Of a stretch of DNA of 46,604 bases, positions 24,381 through 32,292 are shown piece after piece (position 1 is the stretch's first letter; each line of letters begins with the position of its first letter). The position numbers were made by a program, and so were the translations under genes. Below the pieces are notes generated by a model, which was not told the DNA's origin, did no database searches, and saw nothing but the letters and a program-made list of their open reading frames with translations. Location of the stretch: assembly GCA_046263155.1 (NCBI GenBank), contig JBHELF010000063.1:1-46604 (forward strand), read 5' to 3'. This stretch comes from DATADF01 sp046263155 (GTDB taxonomy: Bacteria; Actinomycetota; CADDZG01; WHSQ01).

Positions 24381-25306
24381 GCCGCCACCTCCTCGGTCGA
24401 GGTGAGCTCGAGAAAGACCGTTTCAAGGTCGACGGTCTCAGGTCGCAACTCCCTCGGGTACAGCCCTTCGTCGGCGAGCGTTCTGGCGATTCGCGATCCC
24501 TCCTCGGGGGCGGCGTCGATCCTGAGATGGTCGTCTCCGGAGGTCACTGCATAGCCGACGGCGATCAGCGCGGGGGCGGCGGCGGCGAGCTGCTCCGGAT
24601 CGTCGAACGACACGCTGACGGCACGCGAGAAACCGTTCGAGAGCACGTCGGATACCGGCCCCGACGCGACGCAGCGCCCCTTGGCCAAGATCGCGACGAA
24701 GTCGCAGGTCTGTTGCACCTCGGCCAGGATGTGGCTCGAGACGAATACGGTGCGGCCTTCGTCTCCGAGCCGCCGCAGCAGTTGGCGAACCTCTCTGATG
24801 CCTGCGGGATCGAGTCCGTTCGCGGGCTCGTCGAGGATCAAGACCTCGGGATCTTTCAGCAGCGCGGCCGCAATCGCCAGGCGCTGGCGCATGCCAAGCG
24901 AGTAGTTCTTCACCAGGTCTCGCTCCCGCTCCTTGAGAGCCACCTGTTCCAGCACGCGGTCCACGTCGGCCGCGGTCAGGCCGTCGAGACGCGCCAAGAG
25001 GCTGAGATTGCGACGCGCGGAGAAACTCGGAAAGAGCGCCGGTCCCTCGATGATCGACCCGACCCGGGTGATCACCTCGCTCAGCTCGGTCCCCGAGTCC
25101 TTGCCCAGGATGCGGCACCGTCCCGCGGTCGGACGGGCAAGGCCGAGTAGGCACCGCATCGTCGTGGTCTTGCCCGAGCCGTTAGGTCCCAGAAAGCCGA
25201 AGACTCCACCCGACTCGATCACCAGATCGAGACCATCGACGGCGACGGTGCGGCCGCGCCGGGACCGGTACTCCTTGCGCAGTCCCTCTATCTCGATGAC
25301 GTTCAC
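24377..25306 (-). CDS. ABC transporter ATP-binding protein
   Basis: A 309-residue ATPase with Walker A GPNGSGKT (40-47), signature YSLGMRQR, Walker B VLILDEPANGLDP and the switch His in VFVSSHIL. After about residue 215 a C-terminal extension (SVSFDDPEQLAAAAPALIAVG and the rest) matches the small domain of CcmA/BcrA-type exporters. The start GTG 25306 has GGAAGGA 9 nt upstream. It is the first gene of a four-gene minus-strand run with the permease, a small membrane protein and the CNB-fold protein. The likely role is drug, antibiotic or lipid export; the substrate cannot be deduced. Confidence 0.93.
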   Translation of the reverse strand: MNVIEIEGLRKEYRSRRGRTVAVDGLDLVIESGGVFGFLGPNGSGKTTTMRCLLGLARPTAGRCRILGKDSGTELSEVITRVGSIIEGPALFPSFSARRNLSLLARLDGLTAADVDRVLEQVALKERERDLVKNYSLGMRQRLAIAAALLKDPEVLILDEPANGLDPAGIREVRQLLRRLGDEGRTVFVSSHILAEVQQTCDFVAILAKGRCVASGPVSDVLSNGFSRAVSVSFDDPEQLAAAAPALIAVGYAVTSGDDHLRIDAAPEEGSRIARTLADEGLYPRELRPETVDLETVFLELTSTEEVAA

Positions 25307-25332
25307 TTAGCGAAGTCCTTCCTTAAGAGGGA

Positions 25333-25358
25333 GCGCGCCACACCTAGATGTGGCGCGC
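25333..25358 (-). terminator. Hairpin downstream of sodC
   Basis: A perfect 10 bp inverted repeat, GCGCGCCACA (25333-25342) and TGTGGCGCGC (25349-25358), with the 6 nt loop CCTAGA. It lies 11 bp after the sodC stop and 26 bp before the ABC ATPase start, both on the minus strand. The stem is followed by TCCCTCTTAAG rather than a run of T, so it is a weak intrinsic terminator or an mRNA-stabilising 3' hairpin. Confidence 0.65.
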
Positions 25359-25369
25359 GCCGAACTTTG

Positions 25370-26014
25370 TTATTGCGTTCTTGTCACTACGCCGCAGGCA
25401 AAGCGCGCGCCGGCATCGCCGGTCGCCTTGGTCGCGGTGTCAGAACCGAGAACGTTGTCCATATGTGAGTGGTAACGCTCGCCACCTGTAGACGTCTGGC
25501 CGGGAACGTTCGCCAGATTGTCCGGGGCGGCGTGAATGATCACGGCGCTGCCGTCCGCGTCGAGAAGATCGCGGTTGCGGAAGCGGTCGGTGGCGAACTT
25601 CAGAAAGGCCGTCCCGTCCTCGGCAACGAGAAGCGGAGGCAGGTCTCCGGCGTGGGCCCCGTGGGTATTGGTCGTCACGGGATTGAAGTGCCCTGCCGCG
25701 CTGAAGAACGGGACGGTATTTCCGGCAGTATCTCTGGCGGCCGGGTCGCAGACTCCCGCGGAGTGCACGTGGTAGCCGTGGAAACCGGGCGTGAGCCCGC
25801 CCGCGGCGACGCGCATCAGGGTTTTGCCGTCCTCGCTAGGAAGGAATCGAACGGTTCCGACGGTGGCACCGGCGGTGTTCTTCAACTCCGCAACGAGACC
25901 TCGGGGCCGAGCCGTCTCTGCCACCGCGGCATTGAGTGCCAGCGCCGCGGCCCCCGCGACCAGCAATCCGCCGGCCGCCGTCGCGGTAATACCTCTGACG
26001 AGCGAGTTCCTCAT
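25370..26014 (-). CDS. sodC: Cu,Zn superoxide dismutase, exported
   Basis: A 214-residue protein from ATG 26014, chosen because AAGGAGG lies 4 nt upstream; an open frame 9 codons longer has no such support. Residues 1-33 are a signal peptide. The dismutase domain keeps all metal ligands: His82 and His84 (GYHVH), bridging His109 (GHFNP), His118 and His121, Asp124 (HAGDLPP), His161 (VIIHAAPDN) and the channel Arg204 (GARFACG); Cys89 and Cys207 can form the disulfide. It converts superoxide to peroxide and oxygen outside the membrane. It lies downstream of the response regulator on the same strand, so it is a candidate target of the divergent copper-type kinase. Confidence 0.95.
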   Translation of the reverse strand: MRNSLVRGITATAAGGLLVAGAAALALNAAVAETARPRGLVAELKNTAGATVGTVRFLPSEDGKTLMRVAAGGLTPGFHGYHVHSAGVCDPAARDTAGNTVPFFSAAGHFNPVTTNTHGAHAGDLPPLLVAEDGTAFLKFATDRFRNRDLLDADGSAVIIHAAPDNLANVPGQTSTGGERYHSHMDNVLGSDTATKATGDAGARFACGVVTRTQ

Positions 26015-26101
26015 GGAGCCTCCTTCTCGAGGGAAAGCCAACGCTCATAAGGCTCGTATCGAGAGGGCTCCGGGAGAACCCGGCAACCACCCCGAAACGC
26101 G

Positions 26102-26127
26102 GTGGTGCCAGCACCACTATTTAGTGG
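26102..26127. promoter_or_regulatory. Overlapping alternative hairpins between the regulator gene and sodC
   Basis: GTGGTGC-CA-GCACCAC (26102-26117) and CCACTA-TT-TAGTGG (26114-26127) are both perfect dyads and share CCAC (26114-26117), so in RNA only one can form. They lie 88-113 nt upstream of the sodC ATG in the leader that would be transcribed from the regulator. They could be an operator or a switch-like leader; neither is demonstrated. Confidence 0.4.
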
Positions 26128-26142
26128 CGGGACCGTCGGTGG

Positions 26143-26808
26143 CTAGGCGGTCTCCGACAGGAAAAGTAAGACGGCCTTGACCCGGCGATGGACGTCTTTT
26201 TCTCCGCTCAGGCCGAGTTTCGAAAAGATCGAGTTGATGTGTTTCTCGACCCCGCGTTCGGTCAGAAACAGGCCGGCCGCGATCGAGGCGTTGGTCTTTC
26301 CCTGCGCCATCTCCGACAGAATCTCGGTCTCGCGGGGTGTCAGAACTTTGAGCGGCGATTCCTCGCCCCGTCCCCGAGCTCGGACCAGCGACTCGACGAC
26401 CTTCGGATCGATGGCAGAGCCGCCCTGCGCGACCGCCTGGATCGCCCCCGCCAGTTGCTCGAGATTGGTCACGCGCTCCTTCAGCAGATAGGCACGTCGT
26501 TCCGAGCCCTCTTCCAGCAGCGCCAGTGCGTATTCGGGCTCGTCGTGTTGGCTCAACACAACCACGCCCACATCGGGCCAATTCTTCCGGATCAGGTCTG
26601 CGGCGCGGATTCCCTCGTCGGTTCCCGTGGGCGGCATGCGGATGTCGGTGACCACGACATCGGGAGGCTGTTTTTCAATTGCCGCCAGCAGATCATCGAA
26701 GTCTTCGCACACCGCGGTGACCTCGAGATCGGGATGCGTTGCGAGAAGTCGCTCTATTCCCTCTCTCACGATGAGATTGTCCTCGGCGAGCACGACGCGG
26801 ATCGTCAT
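26143..26808 (-). CDS. NarL/FixJ-family response regulator
   Basis: A 221-residue regulator with an N-terminal receiver (acidic Glu9/Asp10, phospho-acceptor Asp55 in VVVTDIRMP, Lys in YLLKERV) and a C-terminal LuxR-type helix-turn-helix (LTPRETEILSEMAQGKTNASIAAGLFLTERGVEKHINSIFSKLG shown by its core TPRETEILSEMAQGKTN). It is the partner of the divergent HisKA_3 kinase at 26829. Its ATG lies 7 nt after a TATCCT -10 box with no ribosome binding site, so its mRNA is probably leaderless. The two start codons are only about 20 bp apart, so promoter elements overlap both coding regions. Confidence 0.93.
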   Translation of the reverse strand: MTIRVVLAEDNLIVREGIERLLATHPDLEVTAVCEDFDDLLAAIEKQPPDVVVTDIRMPPTGTDEGIRAADLIRKNWPDVGVVVLSQHDEPEYALALLEEGSERRAYLLKERVTNLEQLAGAIQAVAQGGSAIDPKVVESLVRARGRGEESPLKVLTPRETEILSEMAQGKTNASIAAGLFLTERGVEKHINSIFSKLGLSGEKDVHRRVKAVLLFLSETA

Positions 26809-26815
26809 CGCCGCG

Positions 26816-26821
26816 AGGATA
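26816..26821 (-). promoter_or_regulatory. -10 box of a leaderless transcript (response regulator)
   Basis: TATCCT on the minus strand ends 7 nt before the ATG at 26808. It lies in the 20 bp gap between the divergent regulator and kinase starts. Confidence 0.5.
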
Positions 26822-26828
26822 GAGGGGC

Positions 26829-29312
26829 GTGCAGGACAATCAACTGATGCGACGGTCTGAGGGCAACCTTGCCTACATTCTGCTGATCGCGGCCCTGACC
26901 GGCAGTGCCGTCGTCTGGCTCGTCACCGGCCTGATTCCGGCGATCGCCGCAAGCGCGCCGGCTCTCCATGACTGGTTGCATAGGTCGGGAGAGGCCGAAG
27001 GCTGGGGCGCAGAGATCGCGCGTAATGCGGGGGCCGCCACCCACCAGGCTCAGTCTCTCGTTCATGTCGTTTTGGACTATCTGTTCAGCATCTTCAATAT
27101 CGCGCTGGGTCTGCTGCTGGTCCGGCTGCGCGGCCGCGACCGAACGGCGCGATTGCTTGCTCTCGGAATGATCGGGACGGCAGTCGCCTTCAATCTCCAG
27201 GGCCACGATGCGCTGCAGGTACTCCCGACCGCCGCCCTGCCCACGGTTGATTTCTGGCACGCGCTGGTGCACATCCTGTCCGGGCTCGCCTATTTGTTTG
27301 CGCTCCTGTTGTTTCCCGATGGGCGTCTTCTCGCCGGCCGCGGACAATTCCGGCTCATCAAGGTGCCTCTCGTGGCAGTCCTTGCGTGGGTTTTTCTCGG
27401 TTTCACCTTGTTGACGGTCGACGATCACACGTTCGGTCTCGTTCTCATGTTCGGGATCGCGATCCCTATCGCGGGCGTCGCCTCACAGATCGGTCGCTAC
27501 CGGCGCGCGGTGACAGATGAGGCGCGGCGCCAGTCGCGGGTGTTGCTGTGGACCCTTGGTTTGGCCTTCGCGATCGCAGTCCCGCTGGTTTTCATAACGA
27601 ATGCCGTTGCCCCGGCCAGTCGGAGCCAGACGGTGAACTACGAAGTAAAGATCGACGAACCCGGCACGTACTTCTATCGCTGCGATCCTCACCCCGAGGA
27701 CATGGTGGGCACCGTCACGGTCCTGCCACGGGGCCAGCCCGCGCCCGACCTGATCGACATTCGCGCGGACGACAGCCGCTTCGACAAGCGCCGCTTTGAG
27801 CTCCAGGCGGGACGCACGACGACTCTGCGCTTTACGAGCTTCGACGCCGACCTCCATAACGTCGCGATCTACCGCACCCCCGCCGCGGACGATCCTCTGT
27901 TCATCGGCAAGGAGTTCTCCGGACGGGCACAGGCGGTGTTGGCTTTTCGCGTCTTTCGGATCGTCTTCGCACTGATGGCGATGGCGCTATTGGTCGCGCT
28001 CGTTCGGTTCCGCCTGTGGGATGTGGAGCGCGTCATAAACAGGACACTTCTCTACGGGGCCTTGATCGCCCTCATTACCGCCGTCTACCTCGCGGTTGTG
28101 ATCGGGATCGGCACTCTGCTGGGGGCCGGGGCGGGACTGGATGTGTTCCTCTCGATCAGCGTCACGGTCGTGGTCGCACTCGCGTTTCAGCCGGTGAGGA
28201 AGCGCGCCGCCGAGCTGGCGAACCGGCTCGTGTACGGGCGGCGCGCCAGCCCGTACGACGTGCTGGCCGAGTTGGCCGACCGCATGGCGGGCTCTTTCGA
28301 TGTCGAAGAGGTGATCCCCCGGCTCGCTCGCACTCTCGCGGAGGGCACCGCAGCCCGCCGTGCAGAGGTATGGCTGCGAATGGACGACAATATCGTCCTC
28401 GCCGGAGCCCATCCCGGCTCCCCCCTTGACGAAACCGCGACACCGCGACCGTTATCCGAGGGACGTCTTCCCGAATGGCCCGAGATGGACCGCGCCGTGC
28501 CCGTGCTCCACGCGGGAGAGCTCCTCGGAGCTTTCACCATCGCGAAAGCACCGGGAGAGACCATCACTCCGGTTGAGGATCGCCTCCTTTCGGATGTGGC
28601 CTCCCAGGCGGGTCTCGCTTTCAAAAACGCGCAGCTCACCACCGAGTTGCAGGCTCGGCTACGCGAGTTGCGCGCTTCGCGCCAACGGATCGTGCGCGCC
28701 CAAGACGAAGAGCGAAGACGTCTGGAACGAGACATCCACGATGGCGCCCAACAACATCTGGTGGGCATGTCGCTGAAGCTGCGTCTGGCCCAGGAAATGG
28801 CTCTCGAGAATCCCGCCGAGGCCCGGGTCCTGCTGACCGAACTGCAAGCCGATGCTGAAATGACGCTGCAGACGCTGCGCGACCTGGCGCGCGGCGTCTA
28901 TCCGCCGGTTCTGGCCGACCGCGGCTTGGTAGCGGCGCTCGAGGCACATGCGCGCCGTTGCCCCGTCGACGTGCGCGTCGAGGGAACGAACGTGGAGCGC
29001 CTGGGTAGGGAAATCGAGAACGCCGTCTACTTCTGCTGTCTGGAGGCGATCCAAAACGCCGTCAAACACACGGGGCGCGGCCCAATTACGGTCACGCTGC
29101 AGGTTCTCGGCGGGGCTCTCAACTTCTCGGTCCAAGATAGAGGACCGGGATTCGACCCCGGGATCGTCGAGCAGTCCGGCCTTCAGAACATGACGGATCG
29201 CGTCGCGGCTTTGGGCGGCACGCTAACGGTCACCTCCGAGCCGAAAGGAACCACGATCGTGTCGGGGTCGGTACCACTCGAGGACAACGAGCCCGATACC
29301 GAACCCGCGTAA
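26829..29312 (+). CDS. Polytopic GAF/HisKA_3 histidine kinase with a permuted cupredoxin domain
   Basis: An 827-residue sensor kinase. Helices fill residues 14-258 (about seven), followed by an extracytoplasmic domain (263-367), three more helices (368-450), a GAF domain (about 470-600) and a HisKA_3/HATPase output with phospho-accepting His637 (RDIHDGAQQHL), the N-box around Asn743 and DRGPGFDP. The outside domain carries Cys285, His288 and Met292 (YFYRCDPHPEDMVGTVTV), and then, further on, His343 (DLHNVAIY). Those four are the type 1 copper ligands of plastocyanin-like proteins, but in swapped order, as in a circular permutation. The start is GTG 26829 or ATG 26847. It pairs with the divergent NarL regulator and would sense copper or redox state. 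Confidence 0.9.
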   Translation: MQDNQLMRRSEGNLAYILLIAALTGSAVVWLVTGLIPAIAASAPALHDWLHRSGEAEGWGAEIARNAGAATHQAQSLVHVVLDYLFSIFNIALGLLLVRLRGRDRTARLLALGMIGTAVAFNLQGHDALQVLPTAALPTVDFWHALVHILSGLAYLFALLLFPDGRLLAGRGQFRLIKVPLVAVLAWVFLGFTLLTVDDHTFGLVLMFGIAIPIAGVASQIGRYRRAVTDEARRQSRVLLWTLGLAFAIAVPLVFITNAVAPASRSQTVNYEVKIDEPGTYFYRCDPHPEDMVGTVTVLPRGQPAPDLIDIRADDSRFDKRRFELQAGRTTTLRFTSFDADLHNVAIYRTPAADDPLFIGKEFSGRAQAVLAFRVFRIVFALMAMALLVALVRFRLWDVERVINRTLLYGALIALITAVYLAVVIGIGTLLGAGAGLDVFLSISVTVVVALAFQPVRKRAAELANRLVYGRRASPYDVLAELADRMAGSFDVEEVIPRLARTLAEGTAARRAEVWLRMDDNIVLAGAHPGSPLDETATPRPLSEGRLPEWPEMDRAVPVLHAGELLGAFTIAKAPGETITPVEDRLLSDVASQAGLAFKNAQLTTELQARLRELRASRQRIVRAQDEERRRLERDIHDGAQQHLVGMSLKLRLAQEMALENPAEARVLLTELQADAEMTLQTLRDLARGVYPPVLADRGLVAALEAHARRCPVDVRVEGTNVERLGREIENAVYFCCLEAIQNAVKHTGRGPITVTLQVLGGALNFSVQDRGPGFDPGIVEQSGLQNMTDRVAALGGTLTVTSEPKGTTIVSGSVPLEDNEPDTEPA

Positions 29313-29326
29313 GCAGACCCGCGGGT

Positions 29327-29332
29327 TACCGT
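29327..29332 (+). promoter_or_regulatory. -10 box of a leaderless transcript (thioesterase)
   Basis: TACCGT ends 6 nt before the ATG at 29339, downstream of the kinase stop. No ribosome binding site is seen. Confidence 0.4.
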
Positions 29333-29338
29333 CCTCGG

Positions 29339-30118
29339 ATGGCTGAGGCCTTCTACCTGCCCAACGGCGACAACCGTTTTGTGTCTACGGACAACACGAT
29401 CGGGCCGTGGGGACCGGACTCTCAGCACGGCGGGCCACCTTCGGCGTTGCTTGGACGAGCGATCGAGAACGTCGACGAGCGAACGGATCTGCAGGTTGCA
29501 CGCATCAGTTTCGACATCCTTAGACCGGTTCCCATCGCGCCGCTGACGGTAACGGCCGAGGTCGGGCGCGCCGGAAGAAGCGTGCAACTCGTCCGGGCAT
29601 CTCTTCATGCCGACGACACAGAGGTGATGCGCGCGACGGCGTGGCGCATTCGCACCGAGACCCTCGAGCTGGAGCCCCAGCCACAGGGCGATCCCCCGCC
29701 CGGGCCCGAGCACGGAGAGGCAAGCTGGATGTGGGACGGGTCCGTGAACTACGTGACTTCGATGGAGGGAAGCTTTATCGAGGGCAGCTTCCTCGAGCCC
29801 GGGCCGGCGGTCGCCTGGCTGCGAGCGCGGTTTCCACTGATTCCGGATGAGGAGCCGAGTCCTCTACAGCGAGTGCTTCTCGCCGCGGACTCGGCCAGCG
29901 GAATCTCGGCCGAGCTCGACTGGGCAAAGTGGCTGTTCGTCAATCCGGACCTCGCCGTTTACCTGCATCGCATGCCGGCCGGCGAGTGGATCTGCTTCGA
30001 TGCCAAAACAACGATCGACCCAGACGGGATCGGACTGGCGGCCTCGACTATCTACGACGAGTCGGGGCCCGTGGGCCGAACCCTGCAGACGCTTTTCGTC
30101 TCTCCGCGGAAGCCTTAG
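29339..30118 (+). CDS. TesB-like double-hotdog acyl-CoA thioesterase
   Basis: A 259-residue protein of the TesB-like/acyl-CoA thioesterase family. The first hotdog carries GPWGPDSQHGGPPSALLGRA (HGGPP is the family hallmark) and the strand ISFDILRPVPIAPLTV; the second runs from about residue 140 (SGISAELDWAKWLFVNPDLAVYLHR, GEWICFDAKTTIDPDGIGLAASTIYDE). The second half contains the conserved Asp/Thr near the C-terminus. It would hydrolyse acyl-CoA to free acid and CoA; chain length is unknown. Cytoplasmic. It follows the kinase by 26 bp with its own -10 box, so it may be independently expressed. Confidence 0.85.
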   Translation: MAEAFYLPNGDNRFVSTDNTIGPWGPDSQHGGPPSALLGRAIENVDERTDLQVARISFDILRPVPIAPLTVTAEVGRAGRSVQLVRASLHADDTEVMRATAWRIRTETLELEPQPQGDPPPGPEHGEASWMWDGSVNYVTSMEGSFIEGSFLEPGPAVAWLRARFPLIPDEEPSPLQRVLLAADSASGISAELDWAKWLFVNPDLAVYLHRMPAGEWICFDAKTTIDPDGIGLAASTIYDESGPVGRTLQTLFVSPRKP

Positions 30119-30386
30119 GGCCGCAGGAGGTCGATCCTCTCCGGAGCACGTCCACATACGCGCCCAGTGGCGAGTCCTCCGCCGGCGACGGAGATGCGGC
30201 CGCTCGGCGTGGACCTCAGCGTCCCGGTCTCGTCTTTCTCTCTTACGTTGAGAAAGTCGGGGCGCGGGCTCGGCATCAGAAAGCGAAGCGCCCGGGCGCG
30301 CGGGCGAGGGCGCTACCCGCGCCGCAGACCCACGCGGCGAGCGCCAGCGCCACCACTAACCCGATGTCTCTTCGAAGGTTCGCCAT
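30115..30386 (-). pseudogene. Possible frameshifted small secreted protein
   Basis: On the minus strand an ATG at 30386 opens a 36-codon frame that is a textbook signal peptide (MANLRRDIGLVVALALAAWV, then CGAGSALARA). Its TGA at 30276-30278 overlaps an ATG in another frame that runs 53 codons to 30115 (MPSPRPDFLNVREKDETG, GRISVAGGGLATGRV) with high G+C in third positions. Joined by one frameshift these would make one exported protein of about 90 residues. It may instead be two overlapping small genes, or chance. The 3' end overlaps the convergent thioesterase gene by 4 bp. This is the only content I see in the 330 bp gap. Confidence 0.3.
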
Positions 30387-30440
30387 CACTCTTGATACGT
30401 AGTCGACCTGTGCTTGTAAGGGCAGATTCGCCGCGCCCTA

Positions 30441-30446
30441 TACGCT
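30441..30446 (+). promoter_or_regulatory. -10 box of a leaderless transcript (PLP decarboxylase)
   Basis: TACGCT ends 7 nt before the ATG at 30454; no ribosome binding site is present. Confidence 0.45.
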
Positions 30447-30453
30447 CGCCTTC

Positions 30454-31884
30454 ATGGCGGGCCCAGATCGCTCCGAGCTGAACGAGGTCCTGGCCTTTGT
30501 CCAGCGGCAGGCCGAGGATTACCTCACCTCGCTCGACGAACGCGCTGTCCGGGCACCCGGTGCCGACGAGGCCGCGGATTCGTTCGACGAGCCTCTGCCC
30601 GAGACCGGCGACGGCGCGCTCAAGGCTCTCTCTCTGCTTCAGGATCAAGGACTCGAGGCCGCGGTGCATTCGAGCGGCCCGCGCTTCTTCCACTTCGTGA
30701 TCGGAGGCACGACGCCGGCCGCTATGGGGGCCGACATGTTCGGCTCCGTTGTCGATCAGAACCCCGGCATGTGGCTTGGGTCTCCGCTGGGCGGAAAGTT
30801 AGAGACGCTTTCCATCCGCTGGCTCCTCGACCTATTCCGCCTGCCGGCGTCGTGGGGCGGCGTGCTGACGACGGGCGCCACGATGGCGAACTATGTAGGG
30901 CTCGCCGCGGCCCGGCGCTGGTGGGCCGACCGTCACGGCATAGATGTCGATGAACAAGGACTTGCCTCGCTGCCACAGATTCCCTTGTTGTCGAGCGGCT
31001 ACATCCACGCGAGTTCCATAAAGACGTCAGCGATGCTCGGAATCGGGCGCGCCAACGTGCAAAGGTTCGAGCGCGACGATGTGGGCCGCCTCGACCTCGA
31101 GGCGTTGGAGAAGGCCCTCCTGCAACTGGATGGAGCTCCGGCGATCATCGTCGCCAACGCGGGAGAGGTAAACGCCGGCGACTTCGATCCCATCGACCAG
31201 ATGGCCGAGCTGGCCGAGCGGTACGAATGCTGGCTGCACGTCGACGGCGCCTTCGGTCTCTTCGCCCGGCTGAGTGACAAGACCTCGCACCTCGCCCGCG
31301 GCATCGAGCGCGCCGACTCGGTGACCGCGGATGGCCACAAGTGGTTGAACATTCCCTACGACTGCGGATTTGCTTTTCTCAAGAACCCGACCCTGCTGCA
31401 GGGGGTTTTCGGCTTGAGCGCGGCGTATCTCACGTCGCGAGGTGAGCGACCCAACGTCGGCTTCGTGTCACCCGAGAGCTCGCAGCGAGCGCGCGGCCTC
31501 ACCGTCTGGGCGACCCTGAAAGCGTATGGACGCGACGGCTATCGGGAGATCATCGAGCGCGGACTCGATCTCGCGCAGCACATCGGACATCTTGTCGATG
31601 AGGCCCCCGATCTCGAACGGCTGGCCGATGTGCAACTGAACATCGTCTGTTTCCGCTTCAACCCGGGTGGCCTCAGCGAAGAGCAACTCAACGAACTGAA
31701 TACCAAGCTCGGGAACGCGATGCTGGACGACGGTCGGGTCTATGTCGGGACCACCACGTACGGGGGCCGGATCGCATTTCGTCCCGCGCTCGTCAACTGG
31801 AGGACCTCCGAGGCAGACGTCGAGCTGTTGATCGACGTGTTGCGCGAGCTGGGAGCGGGTCTGCGGGCAGAGCTCGACGGGTAG
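30454..31884 (+). CDS. PLP-dependent group II amino acid decarboxylase-like enzyme
   Basis: A 476-residue fold-type I PLP enzyme of the aromatic-L-amino-acid/glutamate decarboxylase group. Lys296 in ADGHKWLNIPYDCG forms the Schiff base; Asp264 (HVDGAFG) contacts the pyridine nitrogen; His185 (YIHASSIK) stacks on the ring; LTTGATMANYVGLAAAR is the phosphate-binding turn. The substrate is not predictable and some members act as lyases or aminotransferase-like enzymes. The ATG is preceded by TACGCT, 7 nt upstream. The VOC gene follows 7 bp later. Confidence 0.88.
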   Translation: MAGPDRSELNEVLAFVQRQAEDYLTSLDERAVRAPGADEAADSFDEPLPETGDGALKALSLLQDQGLEAAVHSSGPRFFHFVIGGTTPAAMGADMFGSVVDQNPGMWLGSPLGGKLETLSIRWLLDLFRLPASWGGVLTTGATMANYVGLAAARRWWADRHGIDVDEQGLASLPQIPLLSSGYIHASSIKTSAMLGIGRANVQRFERDDVGRLDLEALEKALLQLDGAPAIIVANAGEVNAGDFDPIDQMAELAERYECWLHVDGAFGLFARLSDKTSHLARGIERADSVTADGHKWLNIPYDCGFAFLKNPTLLQGVFGLSAAYLTSRGERPNVGFVSPESSQRARGLTVWATLKAYGRDGYREIIERGLDLAQHIGHLVDEAPDLERLADVQLNIVCFRFNPGGLSEEQLNELNTKLGNAMLDDGRVYVGTTTYGGRIAFRPALVNWRTSEADVELLIDVLRELGAGLRAELDG

Positions 31885-31891
31885 CCGTCGC

Positions 31892-32272
31892 GTGCTCGAT
31901 CAAACGGCGCGCCTGACATACCTCTACGTCGGTTCGAGCGACGTCGAAGCCGACCTCAAGTTCTACAGGGATCGGCTCGGCGGAAAGATTGTCTGGCGCG
32001 CGGAGGCCTTCGAGACCGAGGTGGCCGCCGTCGAGCTGGGCGAGGGGCCTCTTCTCCTGCTCGCGGACCACGAGCCCGCGCCGGGCGTGATCCTTATCTG
32101 GGCCGTCGAGGATCTGGATCGTGCCGTTGCCTCTCTGAAGAATGCCGGTTGGCCGGGCCCCGAACGCCGGGTGGAGGTTCCTGACGGTCCCTGCCTCCTG
32201 CTCGCCGATGCGAGCGGCAACCGCGTCGGTCTGCTTCAACAGACGCGTCCCAACGTGATGTTGAAGGAGTAG
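31892..32272 (+). CDS. VOC-superfamily (glyoxalase/bleomycin-resistance fold) protein
   Basis: A 126-residue VOC protein with two beta-alpha-beta-beta-beta modules: LTYLYVGSSDVEADLKFYRDRLGGKIVWR, then VILIWAVEDLDRAVASLKNAGW. The C-terminus ends DASGNRVGLLQQTRP, the usual second metal-ligand region. The metal ligands typical of glyoxalase I (His/Glu) are only partly evident, so whether it binds a metal is unclear. The start is GTG 31892, 7 bp after the decarboxylase stop, and likely co-transcribed. It may be a small-molecule binding or resistance protein. Confidence 0.85.
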   Translation: MLDQTARLTYLYVGSSDVEADLKFYRDRLGGKIVWRAEAFETEVAAVELGEGPLLLLADHEPAPGVILIWAVEDLDRAVASLKNAGWPGPERRVEVPDGPCLLLADASGNRVGLLQQTRPNVMLKE

Positions 32273-32292
32273 GAAGCCGGCGCACCGAAACC

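Noticed and set aside
23205..24554. 449-codon plus-strand open frame
   Set aside because: Antisense to the ABC permease and the end of the ATPase; Arg/Asp/His-rich composition.
27621..27929. Two independent complete cupredoxin domains in the kinase
   Set aside because: Each half (Cys-His-Met hairpin; His strand) occurs only once in about 100 residues, too short for two domains.
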